Below, piece by piece: positions 1 to 13,900 of a stretch of DNA of 64,000 bases. The stretch is from assembly GCF_018143015.1 (NCBI RefSeq), contig NC_054746.1, forward strand, positions 23,326,464 through 23,390,463, given 5' to 3'. The position numbers were made by a program, and so were the translations under genes. Source of the stretch: Lytechinus variegatus (lineage: Eukaryota > Echinodermata > Echinoidea > Temnopleuroida > Toxopneustidae). Position 1 is the stretch's first letter; each line of letters begins with the position of its first letter. The notes beneath the pieces are model-generated. The model did no database searches. It was given only the letters and a program-made list of their open reading frames with translations, and was not told where the DNA came from.

Positions 1-2224
1 TATGTCTATAATTTCCTATTACAAACATTGGGTAAAAAAAATACCTAATAAGTTATGATATCAGTTCACTTATATATGTTTACTTAAAATAAGAATAAAG
101 AGTCTTGGTAATGTAATCACAAAATACTGATGAATAAGTTCATCTATTGACAATTCATTCAATATGGGATCATATGATTTCCGACAGTAAATTTTGAAAT
201 ATTCTGACAGTAAAAATTCTAATATATTGAATGCACTATTTCAAGGGATGTCAGATAGTTTTGAGATAGACCGTGCCAGTAGTCTCTTTTTGAGATAGCA
301 TTTTCTTAATAAATCTTCTCCAGTGGTGACAATAGAATTAGACAGGTCTATTTTTCCATCTGATATGCACGAGGTTCAACTTTTTCTCTCAAAAATATCT
401 TGTTCAGCTCATTAGATGCTCATTAGACGCTCATTATGTCGTACCTGACGTTGTCAGTAACACTGCTACAACTTGTTATCTTTTAGCCTTTTCTTACTGG
501 TTAACCAAAACAAAGACTGCATTCCTTTGTAATCATATAGATTGTGGCTGTGCGGTGTAACTTATGTGTATACATACAGCAGGCATATCTTTGAACATAT
601 TGACAGATATTTCCTTTCATAAGTTCTAAGAGTACTTGTATAAAGTAAATGAAGGATCTCATCTTAGTTGATATGTGTGTAATAAATGTGTGATGCTTGC
701 AAATACATTGATGACACAAAATGTATGGAATAAAAAAAAACTAAGTTCAATGTGCAAATAAAGAGATAAATGTAAATGCTGATTCGTTTGTTCTTGAGTA
801 GTTTTTAAACTGTCATCTCTTGATCTTTTTGTAAATAGTTGATCAAATAATCATCAAGTATGCTCTATAATTAGGGCCTATTAGCCGTACATTAACATGC
901 ATATTTTGGTCTGCAAGATTTTATTGTGCAACATCAGAGCATTATACGATGCTCCAAAATCTGATGAATTCCCCAAACAGGCTTATTATACATGAGACTT
1001 ATTGTTCAGTATTGTTTTATATTGGATGGTTTAATAAATAGTAATAGATAATAGATGGTAATGAAGATAATAATAATTATTATATTGGATGGCTCTTCTT
1101 CATATGGGATGTAGAAATATGCCACTTTATAGGGTTCCTTCAAATATCTAATGGAATATTTTCATGGAATATTTCTGGTATCATAATCTGAGCTAGTAAT
1201 ATCATTGTTCATTTTGTAAGTAGTAACTGGTAGCAAAAGCTAAATTCACCATCATTACTGTCATTACAAGGTGGACACCCTGCTCATCTAGAAAAACATG
1301 TAAAAAGGGTTGTTTTTCACGGCTGGTTAGGAAAAGGAGATACGTAGGACAAAGTTTGTAATTATTGTACTGTGATTCTTCTTGTAAACCTATTTATTTT
1401 GGTTGCACTGCAAAAAGTGCAGTTTTAACCCTATCTGGCCAGGGTAGTTTGGGAGATCATATATGGCCATGGAGATCTCGACCATCGATTGTACCGAAAA
1501 TTTGAAAAGGTTGCCCGAGACATAATCTACAAAATTGCATAGTAATTAATTTCATGCAAATTAATTTTTAGTGATTATGCTAATTTATGTATTATTATAG
1601 TATGCAAAATCATACTTTTTCCTCTAACTCCTTAAATAAAGCTCCAAATGTTCTAATTTTTGGTATTGAGACTCTGTGGTTCTTAGCAAATGTATGCAAA
1701 AAAAATGCAATATCAGATCAATTTCTCTTATATTTTTTTTGCAATTTCCTATGTATTTTCCTTTTGTTTCTCATTGTTTTTACGATGAGCTTCATTAGGG
1801 ACTCTTGAGATCATAAACAGCATAAGATAAATCCATTTAGACCAGCAAACTAAAATAACCATACATGTATGATTTGGGGTTGAGAACACAATTTGCATTG
1901 ACTTTGTACACGAAATCATGTTTTTGAGCAATTTTGGGTCTGACATGCACTTACAAAATGTTGCATAGTAAAATTGGTCTCAAAATATATGCAAGTCTTA
2001 ATTAAAAGTAAAAGGTCAGTGGGCAGTGTGGTAAAAAAAAATATGCATGGCAAAAATATTGCACGAATCATGGAGGGGGGGGGGGGCTGGCCTAGACAGG
2101 GTTAAGATGATATAGTAGTGATGATATTAATAAAGAGAGAGCATTATCATGATAACAGTAATAGCAGATGCAGCACCAGCAAGATCAGTAATAGTAGAAG
2201 TAAAAGTACAGCAGTATAGTAGTA
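1..2224. other. AT-rich intergenic sequence
   Basis: No coding exon, RNA gene or clear repeat was recognised here. The sequence is AT-rich with many stops in all frames, and the short open frames (about 60-75 codons) have no family resemblance. A G-run lies near 2074-2086. The stretch grades into the TAG microsatellite that follows. Confidence 0.6.
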
Positions 2225-2340
2225 GTGGTAGATGTACTAGTAATTAGTAGTAGTCGTAGTAGTAGTAGTAGTAGCAGTCCCGGTAGCAGTCATAGTAGAG
2301 GTAGTAATAGTAGAAGTAGTAGTAGTAGTAGTAGTATATA

Positions 2341-2419
<79 letters not shown>

Positions 2420-2452
2420 AAGTAGTAGTAGTAGTAGTCAATTACTACTAAT
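2225..2452. repeat. TAG/AGT trinucleotide microsatellite, block 1
   Basis: A nearly pure run of TAG (read AGT or GTA by phase), purest at about 2345-2440, with interruptions such as AAG and CGT near its left edge. The minus strand reads as an artefactual poly-threonine/tyrosine frame. AT-rich sequence after it recurs after block 2. Confidence 0.9.
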
Positions 2453-2645
2453 AATGTTAATGTGATAATGATAATTATTATTATGATTATAATAATAACG
2501 ATAATAATAGTATCATAATAACAATAATAAGAATAATAATATCATTTTGATAATAATAATACCATAAAAATTAAATCATTATGATATTATAGGCCCTTCA
2601 TTTTCAGAACCTATTTTTCTTTAATCTACACTGTAGATTAAAAAG

Positions 2646-2753
2646 AATAGTAGTAGTAATAGAAGTATTAGTAGTAGCAGTCGTAGTACAGGTAGTAATA
2701 GTAGTATACTAGTAGTGACAGTTGTAGCAGTCGTAGTAGAGGTAGTAGTAGTA

Positions 2754-2790
<37 letters not shown>
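2646..2790. repeat. TAG trinucleotide microsatellite, block 2
   Basis: A second, shorter and more interrupted TAG array. The sequence after it (2791-2970) resembles that after block 1 (2441-2640): both have rows of ATAATAATAA-type sequence, then a run ending in TTTTCAGAACCTATTTTT, then a short ATCTACACTG segment. This implies duplication of a unit made of array plus flank. Confidence 0.85.
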
Positions 2791-2970
2791 CAACTACTAA
2801 TAATAATGTTGATGTGATAATAATGATTATTATTTGTATGATAATAACAATGATAATAATGTCATAATAACAAAAATAAGAACAATAATATCATGAAAAT
2901 AAAATCATAATGATATTATATGCCCGTCATTTTCAGAACCTATTTTTAAAAATCTACACTGCAGATAAAA

Positions 2971-4440
2971 AAAAATAGATTCTGAAAGTTTTTTGGTAAA
3001 TAAAATGAAGGGCATTTTGATACAAAAAAGGGTTCACTATAAAATGAAGTGGCTACAACATGTAGATCATGACTTTTATTTACTTGGCAGCCCCCCCCCC
3101 CCCCCCCCCCGTAGATCCGCCACTGAATGATTACTAAAAAAGGACACACACACACTTTTAAAACTTTTTTTTTGTTTTAATCGGAGGGGGGGGGGGGGAT
3201 AAGATAAACCCCATAAACTACTAATGCAGGCTTATGCAGCATGAAGCATCCCGTAAAATGAGGGATGACTTCTTTTTTTTAAGCGGGTAGGCTTGTCATT
3301 TTTTTTCCAGGAAAGTTTGCCCCCGTTATAAAGTTCTTCTCTGGATCCGCGCCTGATAATTATAATTATACTGTATTAACAATAATTAAGATATTCATTA
3401 GAATTATGATAATATTATACTCAGTGATATCAAAATTGATGATGCATGATGAAGAAGATTATGATGCTGATTATGAATGTAATGCCAATATACATGTAAT
3501 TCCTGTTCATTTGTGATCCAGTTGTTTAGTGAAAGTCCATAGAGCTCCATGGATAGTCAATGACTTGACAAGATAACTATCAGGCCGCTTATTGACTCAT
3601 AGCAATTAGGCTTTGTTTACCTGCTTTATTATGCATCTGCATTCTCATGACTAATATTCAAGAAATATGGAAAGTAAAAGGACATTCCCGCCCACTCAAT
3701 ATTTCCAGATACCCAAATAGCTGACAATGATATGATTCAGCCATGCAGCCTATATAGCTGCTATCGGCTACCTTAACAGAATGTGACCTTTACAAAGACC
3801 AATGATTATTATTGTACCTCAATGTAGTAGGCCTACATGACTCACAATTATAACTTTTTTCGAGGCCTGAGTCACATCTTAGTCTGAATACGGCTAAATT
3901 GTGGCGCTCGAATGTGTCATCGAGCTCCATCTCATTATCCCGGGCTCATTATCTATACTATCAGGCAATGCGAATAGATCATTTTCCATAGGCTTAGCGA
4001 CGAATTCAGGTATCATTTTTTTTTCGCTGTCGTTCTGTATAACAAGGCTAAAAAGTATTTTGTTGATCTACACAAGATTCGAGCTGAAATATTGTGTCTC
4101 ATACTACCACTTGTGCCGAACTTGGCGTCTATTTGGCATATTGGTGATGTGGATTTGGGTGGTGCGAAAATTGAAGTCGAGAATTAGATACCTTGGATGC
4201 TTCTTACCTCCAAGTCTAGTAGGGCCTCCCGGAGGGTCTCCCGGGCCCCAAGGACCCCAGGATAGGCCGCTAAGATGATAATTTGTCTTCTATTCCACCA
4301 TATTTTGCATTTGTTAAACATTTATTAGAGAGGTCACATTTTTTTGCGATTCGAACAGTGAAGAAAACGATGTAAACACGGGATGCGATAAAACGTCGTC
4401 ATTCAAGTAAAGTGCACACTGCGCATGATATTATTCATTC
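2971..4440. other. Intergenic region upstream of MEN1
   Basis: Holds a long C-run (about 3091-3110) and a G-run near 3186-3199, both in low-complexity context. No coding exon was recognised. The 125-codon frame at 3901-4278 lacks family resemblance and is treated as chance. GC content rises toward 4200-4500, as expected on approaching a promoter. Confidence 0.5.
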
Positions 4441-4463
4441 TTCATCATCTCGACATCCTGTAA

Positions 4464-4475
4464 TGCGCATGCGTA
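4464..4475 (+). promoter_or_regulatory. NRF-1-like palindromic site in the MEN1 proximal promoter/5' UTR
   Basis: TGCGCATGCGTA matches the nuclear respiratory factor 1 consensus (YGCGCAYGCGCR) at all but one or two positions. It lies 25 bp before the menin ATG. NRF-1 sites are common in TATA-less promoters of broadly expressed animal genes. No TATA box was seen. Function is inferred from motif and position only. Confidence 0.5.
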
Positions 4476-4497
4476 AGGCAGGTAAATCAACTTTTTC

Positions 4498-4509
4498 GCA
4501 ATGGCGGGT
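4498..4509 (+). promoter_or_regulatory. YY1-like motif overlapping the MEN1 start codon
   Basis: The start context GCAATGGCGGGT matches the YY1 core (AANATGGCGGC-like) closely. In animals YY1 sites often sit just downstream of the transcription start and can overlap the initiator ATG of housekeeping genes. The reading is motif-based. Confidence 0.35.
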
Positions 4510-4924
4510 ATCCGTGATGAAACGAGGAAGCTCTTCCCCGTTGATAGTGTTCGGGCTATCTTGGAGATATTCCGTTCAGAATTGGAAGGAGATCATGAAC
4601 CGAATTTGACGATTCTTTCGGTTGTTATTGGGATGGTGGAAAACATTTTAACGAGCAATCGTTCTTCGTCCCAGGGTCAAGCTGCTGATGAGAACCGCAT
4701 GTGCATTGAACCCATCTTCCCAGTCATTGAGTTACCGAACGTTGAGGCATTGTGCGCGAAATTCGAGGCACAAGTGAAGGGATCTGTCGACTTGAGCGAC
4801 TACAAATCAGAATTTGCTAACCGAGAAATGGTGAAAAAGGTGTCGGACATTATCTGGAGTTCCCTTTCTCGCGCATACTACAAAGACAAGGCCCACTTGC
4901 AATCTCTTTTCAGTTACTTGACTG
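4501..4924 (+). CDS. MEN1: MEN1 coding exon 1
   Basis: Encodes residues 1-141 plus the first base of codon 142. It begins [13 protein letters not shown] and contains the menin block [17 protein letters not shown] followed by [10 protein letters not shown]. The donor ACTG|GTAAGG fits the consensus and leaves phase 1. The open frame continues past it to 4968, but that extension has no menin similarity. Confidence 0.93.
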
Positions 4925-7900
4925 GTAAGGAAATGCACTATCATGAGTCTGAGACGGTTCAAAATTAACTTTAATTTTGGACAAAATATGAATTCGATTC
5001 CACGTGATTGGGCAAAGTGGGCGGGGCAAGTGCGTCCCCACGAGATGTTGATTAAACTGGGTCATTGTTTCTGCTTCTGGTCCATTGTTTGTTTCACATT
5101 TTCACATTCAACATTTTCAAAGTGCATTTCAGTTTTTGAAGATGTGTTATGTTTGAAAATTCTTGCCAATCACTCGCAGATAAAAAAAAATCATAACTAC
5201 CGGTACTGTTGAAACTTGAATAAGCTTGTGTTACTATGAGTATTGTGATCAGAGTTCAGACAATTCAATCTATAAACGTAAAGACAGTATGACTGAGTAT
5301 CCATCTTCTGCAATTCAATTCTATTTCCAAATATTTTTTTGGCAAAATAGTGTTAAATCAGAAAGTTTTTAACAGATATTACAATTGAGTATTACCATGA
5401 TTACTATTAGTATTAGGTCAAAAGTCAGAAAGTAAATAAATCTCGCCTGCAGAAGCTGAACATGGGCACTGCTTTTTTGTCAACCGCAGCAGCTTCAACA
5501 GCTGGCAAAGTTATGGAAATGTCTTAATTGACTTAAAGGTGCATTGAGATTCTATTTCTGGTAATAAAGTAGAGTTAAAAATAGAACTGAGTGTTTGGCC
5601 TGAATTTCTGGTCAAAAATTCAAGTTCAAATGTTACATCAATTTAATGAACTTTGTGTGTTAAATATCCAAAGGTGAAAGTATGTTTTTTCATACTTTGA
5701 ATTATAGTGTATTCAGCAAACACCATATAGATCTAGGCCTAGTTATCAATTATCAGTGAATATGTGAGTATAGTTTTAGGTCACTGGGTCGAGGTACATG
5801 TAAAAGGTGATTTCAGGTCAATTTACATTGAAAATAATCGATGTGTGATAAAAAAGTATTTCAAAGCCTGTCTAAAGCCTTGTGAATGATCTTTAGTATA
5901 ATTCCAGTTGTGGCTGTTGAATGTTGTTGTTTTTTCAGCCATTTATTCTTAAGTAAAGTTTCTTTTTAATTCAAACCAAGCATTCAAGGGATATATTACA
6001 AAGTTTGACAAAAAGAAATAAATTTGGTTCCAAAAGAAACGGTAAGACTTCCATATGTCTCCTCCACTAGAATTGAAAAAAAGTATGGAGAAGGTTTATC
6101 AAGAATTATCTAAGAGATTTAAGTGTGTAATTCCCAATGGCATCAGTTTATTTAGTCAGAAAAATAAATACCCAATACTCTTGGAGAGTAGATTAGTCGT
6201 AATATCGGTAGATAACCATTATGAAACCCATGGCTATCAACAATTACTGCTAGCTCAGTGAGTAAGGAGACAGACTGGAGATGCTTCGTTCTGCAGTGAG
6301 AGGTTCAAATCCAAGTTCCCACTGGAAGTAAGAAGAAAAAAAGAAGAAAAAAGAGAAAGAAAGAAGGGGGTTTTGGAGAAGTATTTTTTTAAATTAGTGG
6401 AGGGGACAAAAGTAAGGGCTCTGCACAAATTCCACTTAGAATGAACAAATATGAACAATATTTTTACACAGGCTATCTTCAGTGATCTTTTCTAAGCACA
6501 TATCAATAATTAAGAGATTGTGGTTCTGTGGTCCAATCACAGAGAGGATAGCCCCTCACATTAATTGGTTTCAGAATCCAAAGTCATGAAATGGCCAAAG
6601 AAAGATCAATGAAAATGAGAACTTCCCAGTTTATTACACATGTCCTTCACAGGAATGTTTTAGTGATTGGCTTGATCACAAAGAAGCTACAGGAAGTTGA
6701 AAATCAAAATTTTGGAATGACTGGAACAATCTCATATCCACACACAGATTCCCTGGGATGTCTCGGTATGTGGGAGATAATCTGAACACGGTGTTTTCTG
6801 TGTGTGGCTGAGTGAAATACATGAATACACAGACACTTATCATGTTCTTTACAAAAGCATGTACATGTAAATTGCATTTGTTAAAAAAATTCATTGAAGC
6901 TTAGAAAAGACTGATTCGCATCCAAATTTGATGGTAAAATGTGAAGGTTAGAAGATTGGTTTATAATTTTTTAAATGTTAACAAAGTCATCAATGCTGCT
7001 ATAGTGAGTCTTGTATCACAGGCAAGGCCACTCACCCAAAGTATAAGTTTATCATGTAATCTGGACCAGACTGTAAAGGCTGACAAAATTAAATTATGAA
7101 AATTTTAATATAAAATCCTGAATTATGTAGATATAAGTTTCATCTCTTGATTGGTTAGTCACCCCTTTAATCGACAAGTGCAAAATTTATCATTGAGAAA
7201 TCAGTGTCGATTTGGAACTATACTGATATTTGTATTTAAGGGGGTGTTGCAAGAAAATATTTGCAATCAATCGTAAATATTCTGTTGCAATTTTATAATT
7301 GATTGATCACAGATAGCAAATCAGATTACACTCCTTGTTTCATGGAGCAGATTAGCGATCAATTGCAAATTTGCAATTAATTGCAGGGCATATGCTTGAT
7401 TTTGGGAATGAAAATAAGACTTGCAGGATGATGGTAGATCAAAGATTCAACTGACCTGTGCAAATACAGTTGGTCAATCATTAGTATATTCATTGTTCTT
7501 CCCAATGAGAGTGGATTTCTTTTTAAACCATTCAGAATGTTCAATGTCATTTCAATTTCTTGAACTCCTCACTTGTTAGGAAACCAGCTAGACTGTTTTG
7601 GCGTTGCTTTAGCTGTGGTTGCTGCGTGTCAGATCCTGAACTTCAAAGATGTACATCTAGCCCTATCTGAAGACCATGCATGGGTCGTGTTTGGAGAGAA
7701 AGGAGAAGGGACTGCTGAGGTCACTTGGCATGGAAAAGGGAATGAGGACAAAAGAGGGCAGCCTATCAGCATGGGTAAGATGAAAGTAGGGTGGAGTCAA
7801 AACGACCATTAAAAGTAGACTGTAAAAGTAAACTGTTTGCCATTTTGTCAACCTTTTGACCGTGTCCAAAATATGGAAAGAAAAAAAAATCTTCCACAAA

Positions 7901-10900
7901 AGTTGCTAAAAATTTCCATTTGATATCTAAATTACATCCATGAAATGCACATTGACCTTATTTATTTCCTTCAAATTACCAGTACCTTATATAATGATGT
8001 GATAAATTTGTATAGTGCAGCCACTATATAGATACACTCTACTATGCTTTGGTTACTCCTATTGCTTATACATTTACTAAAAATGATGAAATACTTAAAC
8101 GCTTCCCTACACAAATGTGTCTTCAATAATGTTTTGAAAACAGGTATAGATTGGGCCATTCTAATTCTAAGGGAAAGTTGGTTCCACAGTTTCGGAGCTG
8201 CGTAGCTAAAAGAGTTGCTTTGGTTTTAGAGTAGGGTATTTTTAACAGGAATCTATCTTTACCTCTTCACAGGTTGTGTGAGGTTGGATTTAGTTGGAAA
8301 TCTCTAAGAAAATGTCTAATGCTACCCTCTTCTTGAGTCTGAAAGATTGATTTCTTCAAATATCAGTCAATGTTAGAACATATATACTGAGTCTCATTAT
8401 TGCAAAGCAAAGAAATTATTGCCATGTTTATAAGCAGAAAAATACATTCTATGTCAGTGATAACTAAGTATAAGTTTTAGAATCATTGATGTTTGCCTTA
8501 TTTAATCGTCTCGGCTCCTTTTTATGACTTGGAAAAAAAAGGAAATCTGTCCAGGATGGATGGAGTCTTGAGGCATTGTTGGAAAGGAAGAATTCATTAA
8601 CCTGCCCTACAAAGCTACGACTTCATCTTCTTAGATCTGACTTATCTTTCCAGGTGAATAAAATGAGCCTTAAAGAAATATGTCTCAAAATCAATTATTC
8701 TTAAATTATTGAATGGAATAAAGTAAAGCACTCTACAGAAATTAAAATATTTTGTAAGCTTCATCGGAATTTGATCCTGTCTCATTCATGAATGTGGGTC
8801 TTTCAATGAAGTTGGGCACAAATTGTAACATTTCAACAGAACTCAGTACTATAACTGGAACTTTTGTACCATTTAGAGCAAAACAGTGCTGCATCTACAT
8901 TGACGAGGTTACTTTCCAAGTAGTATGTAGGTTAACACCAAAAACTACAATATGCACATATGCTTGTTTGGTCAGTTAGAAAATTGCCTCAGATTTCCTA
9001 TGCATAGCTTGATTTTAAAAGAAAATAAAACTTGTATTGTAATTTGAAAATACGGACTTTATAAGGCAAAGTCAACCCAATATTAAGGGAATTACATTAA
9101 ATAGAGATCAATCAAGCAAAACAAACAATTTCAATAAACAGTTATGCCCCAATATGCTAAATGTGTGAATTAACCTGTGACATTATTAACACACTCACTC
9201 TTTTCTTGTTTGTTAATAAAAAATAATTATGACTTCTTTAACCTTTTCCTTAGTTTAATTAAAAACATTGTTTTATTTTTTATGTAAATGTAGCACTGTC
9301 TTGTTACCTGCAGATGTATTGTGATTCAGTCAACAGCTGCTTAAGAATTTCTAAGACCTAGATAAAATGAAAAAGTGTGTTTTTCTTGTAAGATACAAAA
9401 AAGTGAGTGGATGATTTTGCATATCTCCTGTTTCATGCATGCAAGTTGATATGTTTTGTGAAATTCGGCCAAATTTGAAAATGTATTCAACTTTCATATT
9501 TGACATTAAATTTGGATGAATGTACTGTACGTGCTGTGCTTGTTTGATTTTTCTCAATTCAAATCAACTTGGTGTTAAGGTGAACTTGACCTTTTAAGTG
9601 GATGGAAAAACAACTTGTTCCTCTACATAAAATTATCGTTATACATTCTGATGTGGACACCAGAGAGCCTGGATGACTTGCTTGTGCAGACAAACCTAGA
9701 TAAAAGATTATTTCTCATTTTTCTCAACGCATCTTATCAAAATGGATGTGATGAGAGTGCCTCCTCCATACTCCACCCCCTCAGCTCAGTTCAATGGTGC
9801 TTGAGGAGTCCGGAGGCAACGCCTACATAAAAACATTTTCATGGGAAAGATAGTCATCGTATTCAGGATACATGTAGCTCTGCTTTCCCACATCCTGCTC
9901 TTGAATTATGTGTAATCACAGTTCCCCCCTGAAGAGATGGTCTTTCATTTATAGGAATAAAGTGACTTTATACTAATGCAGTACTTTCTTTATACAACCT
10001 TTCAGGTGGGAAAATCATGACATCAGAATATGCAAACATGTAAAGCTTACTTTCACGAATTATGAATCATATTTTGTTTCAAGGTAAAGGTAGTAGTTGC
10101 AGCAAATAATAATTTGTCTGCCTACTCCTTTTCTTTCATCCCCTTCACTAACCTGATTGGTCATCTCTACTCACTAATGCCCTTTTGTCTCCTTGTTTCT
10201 AGTGTTGCTGTTACATGTCTGTGGTCTATATTATGGTTGTTCCAATTTATATGTTTGTCATTATGCCTACGATGAAGATTCTGCTAGGATCGAAAGCTTA
10301 GGCCCTTTTTGACTCTCAAATAATAATTTCATTAGAATATGTTTAAAATCAAGGTTAGTTGTCACCATAATGTAATATGTTATATATCTAGATCTGGTAC
10401 ATTAATGTATCTTTGTGAAATGAAATCTTAGCTCAAAACTGATGATTCTGATGATCAATAACACAGAAAAGCATATGTGGGACAGTGTATTAATACTGCT
10501 TGGAAAAATACCCAATATTTTATGGAATTCTGTGCTTATTTTGATAATTTCTCAGCAATTATGCATTTTCTTCCGGAGCCACTTGGCACATATTTTGTAT
10601 TTATCCATACAAACACTGGTGGTAATGTTATATTGGATTCTGTTTGAACTCATTTTGAGATTGTTACCACAACTGGTATTATCTTTAACATGGATGAACT
10701 TACAAGAATAAAAGTTGTCTGCTATTTTTGTGTCCTGTTATATTAGTTTCATGTTTTTCACAAAAGTATAATTAGAGGGTGTTTTCTGCCATAATCCTAA
10801 TTGTGTAGGCCTCTTTCTATTCATGATCTACTCTCCAGGTAATGTGTGTAACAAACAATCACCATCCTACATGTACCAGCAATAAAGCTTGAGTTAGACT

Positions 10901-13900
10901 TATACTTATGAATAATAAAAGTAACAGTTCAAGGACTTTTTTCCAGCCGGTATATTGTCAAAATCATGGTATTATAAATCTACATTTCGAAAAAACCAGT
11001 CTAAAGCTGAGCAAAATTTGTATTTATGCAAAACTATTGCTCCAAAATATTTGACATGGGTGTTTCATAGCCCTTCTTAAAAAACTGTGTTCCTTGTACT
11101 TTGAATTTGAGTTTATTCCCATTTCCTTTTATTCTTTTGTCTAGAATGTTTTAGAAATATTTCATGTATCACCTGTCTGTGCTTTTTTTTTCTTCATTTT
11201 TTAAAAATCAAATTCTGTACAGGTATCACGGAGAAGAGTTGGTTATATTTGAATGGTTTTCCTGTGGTGTGTACTAGACACATGGAGGTAGCAGCATTGG
11301 TATCGGCTATCAATCCAACTATCAACTCGTCATTAGACAGCATAGAACTAGCATCTTTACAACAGGTGGGTACATTTTTATTGTAGGGTACGAGTATATT
11401 GCTGTCCACAAAAAAAACTATCAAAAAGGGTAGTCTATTAATACCATGGTAATATGTTAAAATGGGGACAAGTGTAATAAACAAAAAGAGAAGAAAAATT
11501 GTAATTCTTTGTGCTTAAAGATTGGATTTTGTTATGGTATGTTTTCCCAATATTTGTTTGGATATTTCTGTTACTATCCTGGATTGGAGGCATGCCTTTT
11601 TAAGGATTATACCTGTCTTCTTGTTGAAGAGCAAATTAACAATTTGTTTGGAATGCTTAGATGTACATGTTTGTATATTTCCTTACACCAACTACATATG
11701 ATGAATAAGGAGGTTTAAGGAGGCTCTTGGCAGACCTTCACGTTTATAATTTCGTGGAGCTCAATAAATCGCTCTCCTTATTTTTTTGAGGAGCTCAATT
11801 GAGCTCCTCAGAATCGCTCTCCGTGAGGAGCTCAAATCAATTCATTACAATACATGTATGATAAATTGTAGATTTTTCTTAACAATTTATATATGCAATA
11901 GCTGTGTTAGCTATTAATTAATCTGTGATGAAACTAGGCCTGGTCATGTCAATACGTTTACAAGATGTCATGCTTCTGCTAAAAAAAAAAAAAAAAAAAT
12001 TGCTTAAAAATAATCATGCTTAAAAAAAATTGCTTAAAAAAAATTGCTAAAATTTCACATTTTACATCTTTAAATCCATGAAATGGCCTTCTTTTTTCCA
12101 TAATTGCTTGAAATTACTTTGATTTAGTTGAAAACTATCAGAAAAATGAAGAATATTCACCACTTTCCCGACACTGATTTGAACTCACCTCGGTAAATAT
12201 TGTAGTCCCACATGTAGACTTACATGGTGTTGCCATGAAAATCTACATATGGGACTACATGGGACTGCAATATTTACCAAGATTAAATTAAAATCAGAGT
12301 CGGGAAAGAGATGAATATTCTTCATTCTTCTGATAGATTTCTACTAAAAGTAATTTCAAGGAATTATGGAAAAAAGAAGGCTATTTCATGGATTTGAAGA
12401 TGTGAAATGTGAAATTTTAGGAATTTTTTTTTGCAATTTTTTTTTTTTTTTTGAGGAGCGCGATTTTTTGCTCTCCTTATTTTTTTTAAGGAGCGCGGTA
12501 GGAGCGCCGGCGCGATCGCGCTCCTCAAAAATGAAGGTCTGTCTTGGGTAATTTTTATACAGAATTCATCCCCTGCTCCAGTGGAGTTAAACCTATAGTA
12601 TATCACTGTTGGGTATGAGGGGACAAATTGTATCAAATTTCATCAGAATCTCAAAACATCCTTTTTTTTAAATAGATCTGTTAGAAATTCATGATAAAAA
12701 GGACTTGACATTCATTAAAATATGTTGCTTATTTTCTGTTGAAAATTGAGAAATATTGTGTGATTGCAGCTCTTTGCTTGATAAGTGCCATGTAGATCCA
12801 ATAGTATTATATTATAATCAGGTGACCATTTGCATGCAGCAACATCCTCTTTCGGTTTTATATCAGGTACAGGTTTCTATATTTCACTTACAAGTAGCTG
12901 TTCATCCTTGTCAAATCCTGGATCCTACATAGCTCTAATGAAAAGCAGAAATATTCTTATATACTGTATCTAGACAAACCATGAATGTGTAGAAGAACAT
13001 AAATATCAGGTGCAGAGCAGAAAGGTCCTCAATTAAATGCCATTAATCAGACAGGCTTTGAATATCAATATTTTTGGGAAAGGCCACTTTTATCGAAAGA
13101 GGGCATATTATCTGAATGTTAGATATTTAACTAAGTATTTTGCTTAAGTTAAATAATAACCGTATTTATCATTCATTTTTTGTCTCGGCTGCGAAGCAGA
13201 GGGAGATTATAGGCGCCGCTTTTCCGACGGCGGCAGCATCAACACCAAATCATAACCGAAGTTTTTGAATTACCATCATAACTCTAAAAGTTTATGGATC
13301 TAATTCATGAAACTTGGACATAAGAGTAATCAAGTATCATCGAACATCCTGTGCGAGTTTCAGGTCACATGACCAAGGTCAAAGGTCAATTTACTTTGGC
13401 CATGTTAGGGGTATCTGTTGAATTACCATCATAACACTGAATGTATATGGATCTGATTCATGAAACTTGAACATAAGAGCAATTAAGTATCACTGAACAT
13501 CCTGTGCGAGTTTCAGGTCACATGATCAAGGTTAAAGGTCATTTAAGGTCAACGAACTTTGGCCAAGTTGGGGGTATTTGTTGAATTACCATCATAACTT
13601 TAAATGTTTATGGATCTGATTCATGAAACTTGGACGTAAAGGGTAATCAAGTATCATTGAAAATCCTTTGCCAGTTTCAGGTCACATGACCAAAGTCAAA
13701 CTCAAAGGTCATTTAAGGTCATTGAACTTTGGCCAATTTGGAGGTAATTATTGTATTGCTGTCATAACTTTCAAAGTTTATAGATATAGTTTATAAAATG
13801 TGGATATAGGGGTAATCAAGTATCACTGACAAGTCTAAAATGTAGGTCGCATGATCAAGGTCAAACATCATTTATTGCCCATGAATGTAGTATTGTATCA

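Noticed and set aside
2244..2441. Open frame rich in threonine and tyrosine
   Set aside because: Translation of the TAG microsatellite; no protein signal.
3901..4278. 125-codon plus-strand frame before MEN1
   Set aside because: No family resemblance and only GC-rich sequence at its end; treated as chance in the promoter region.
4412..4609. 65-codon frame overlapping MEN1 exon 1
   Set aside because: Out-of-frame shadow of the menin exon.
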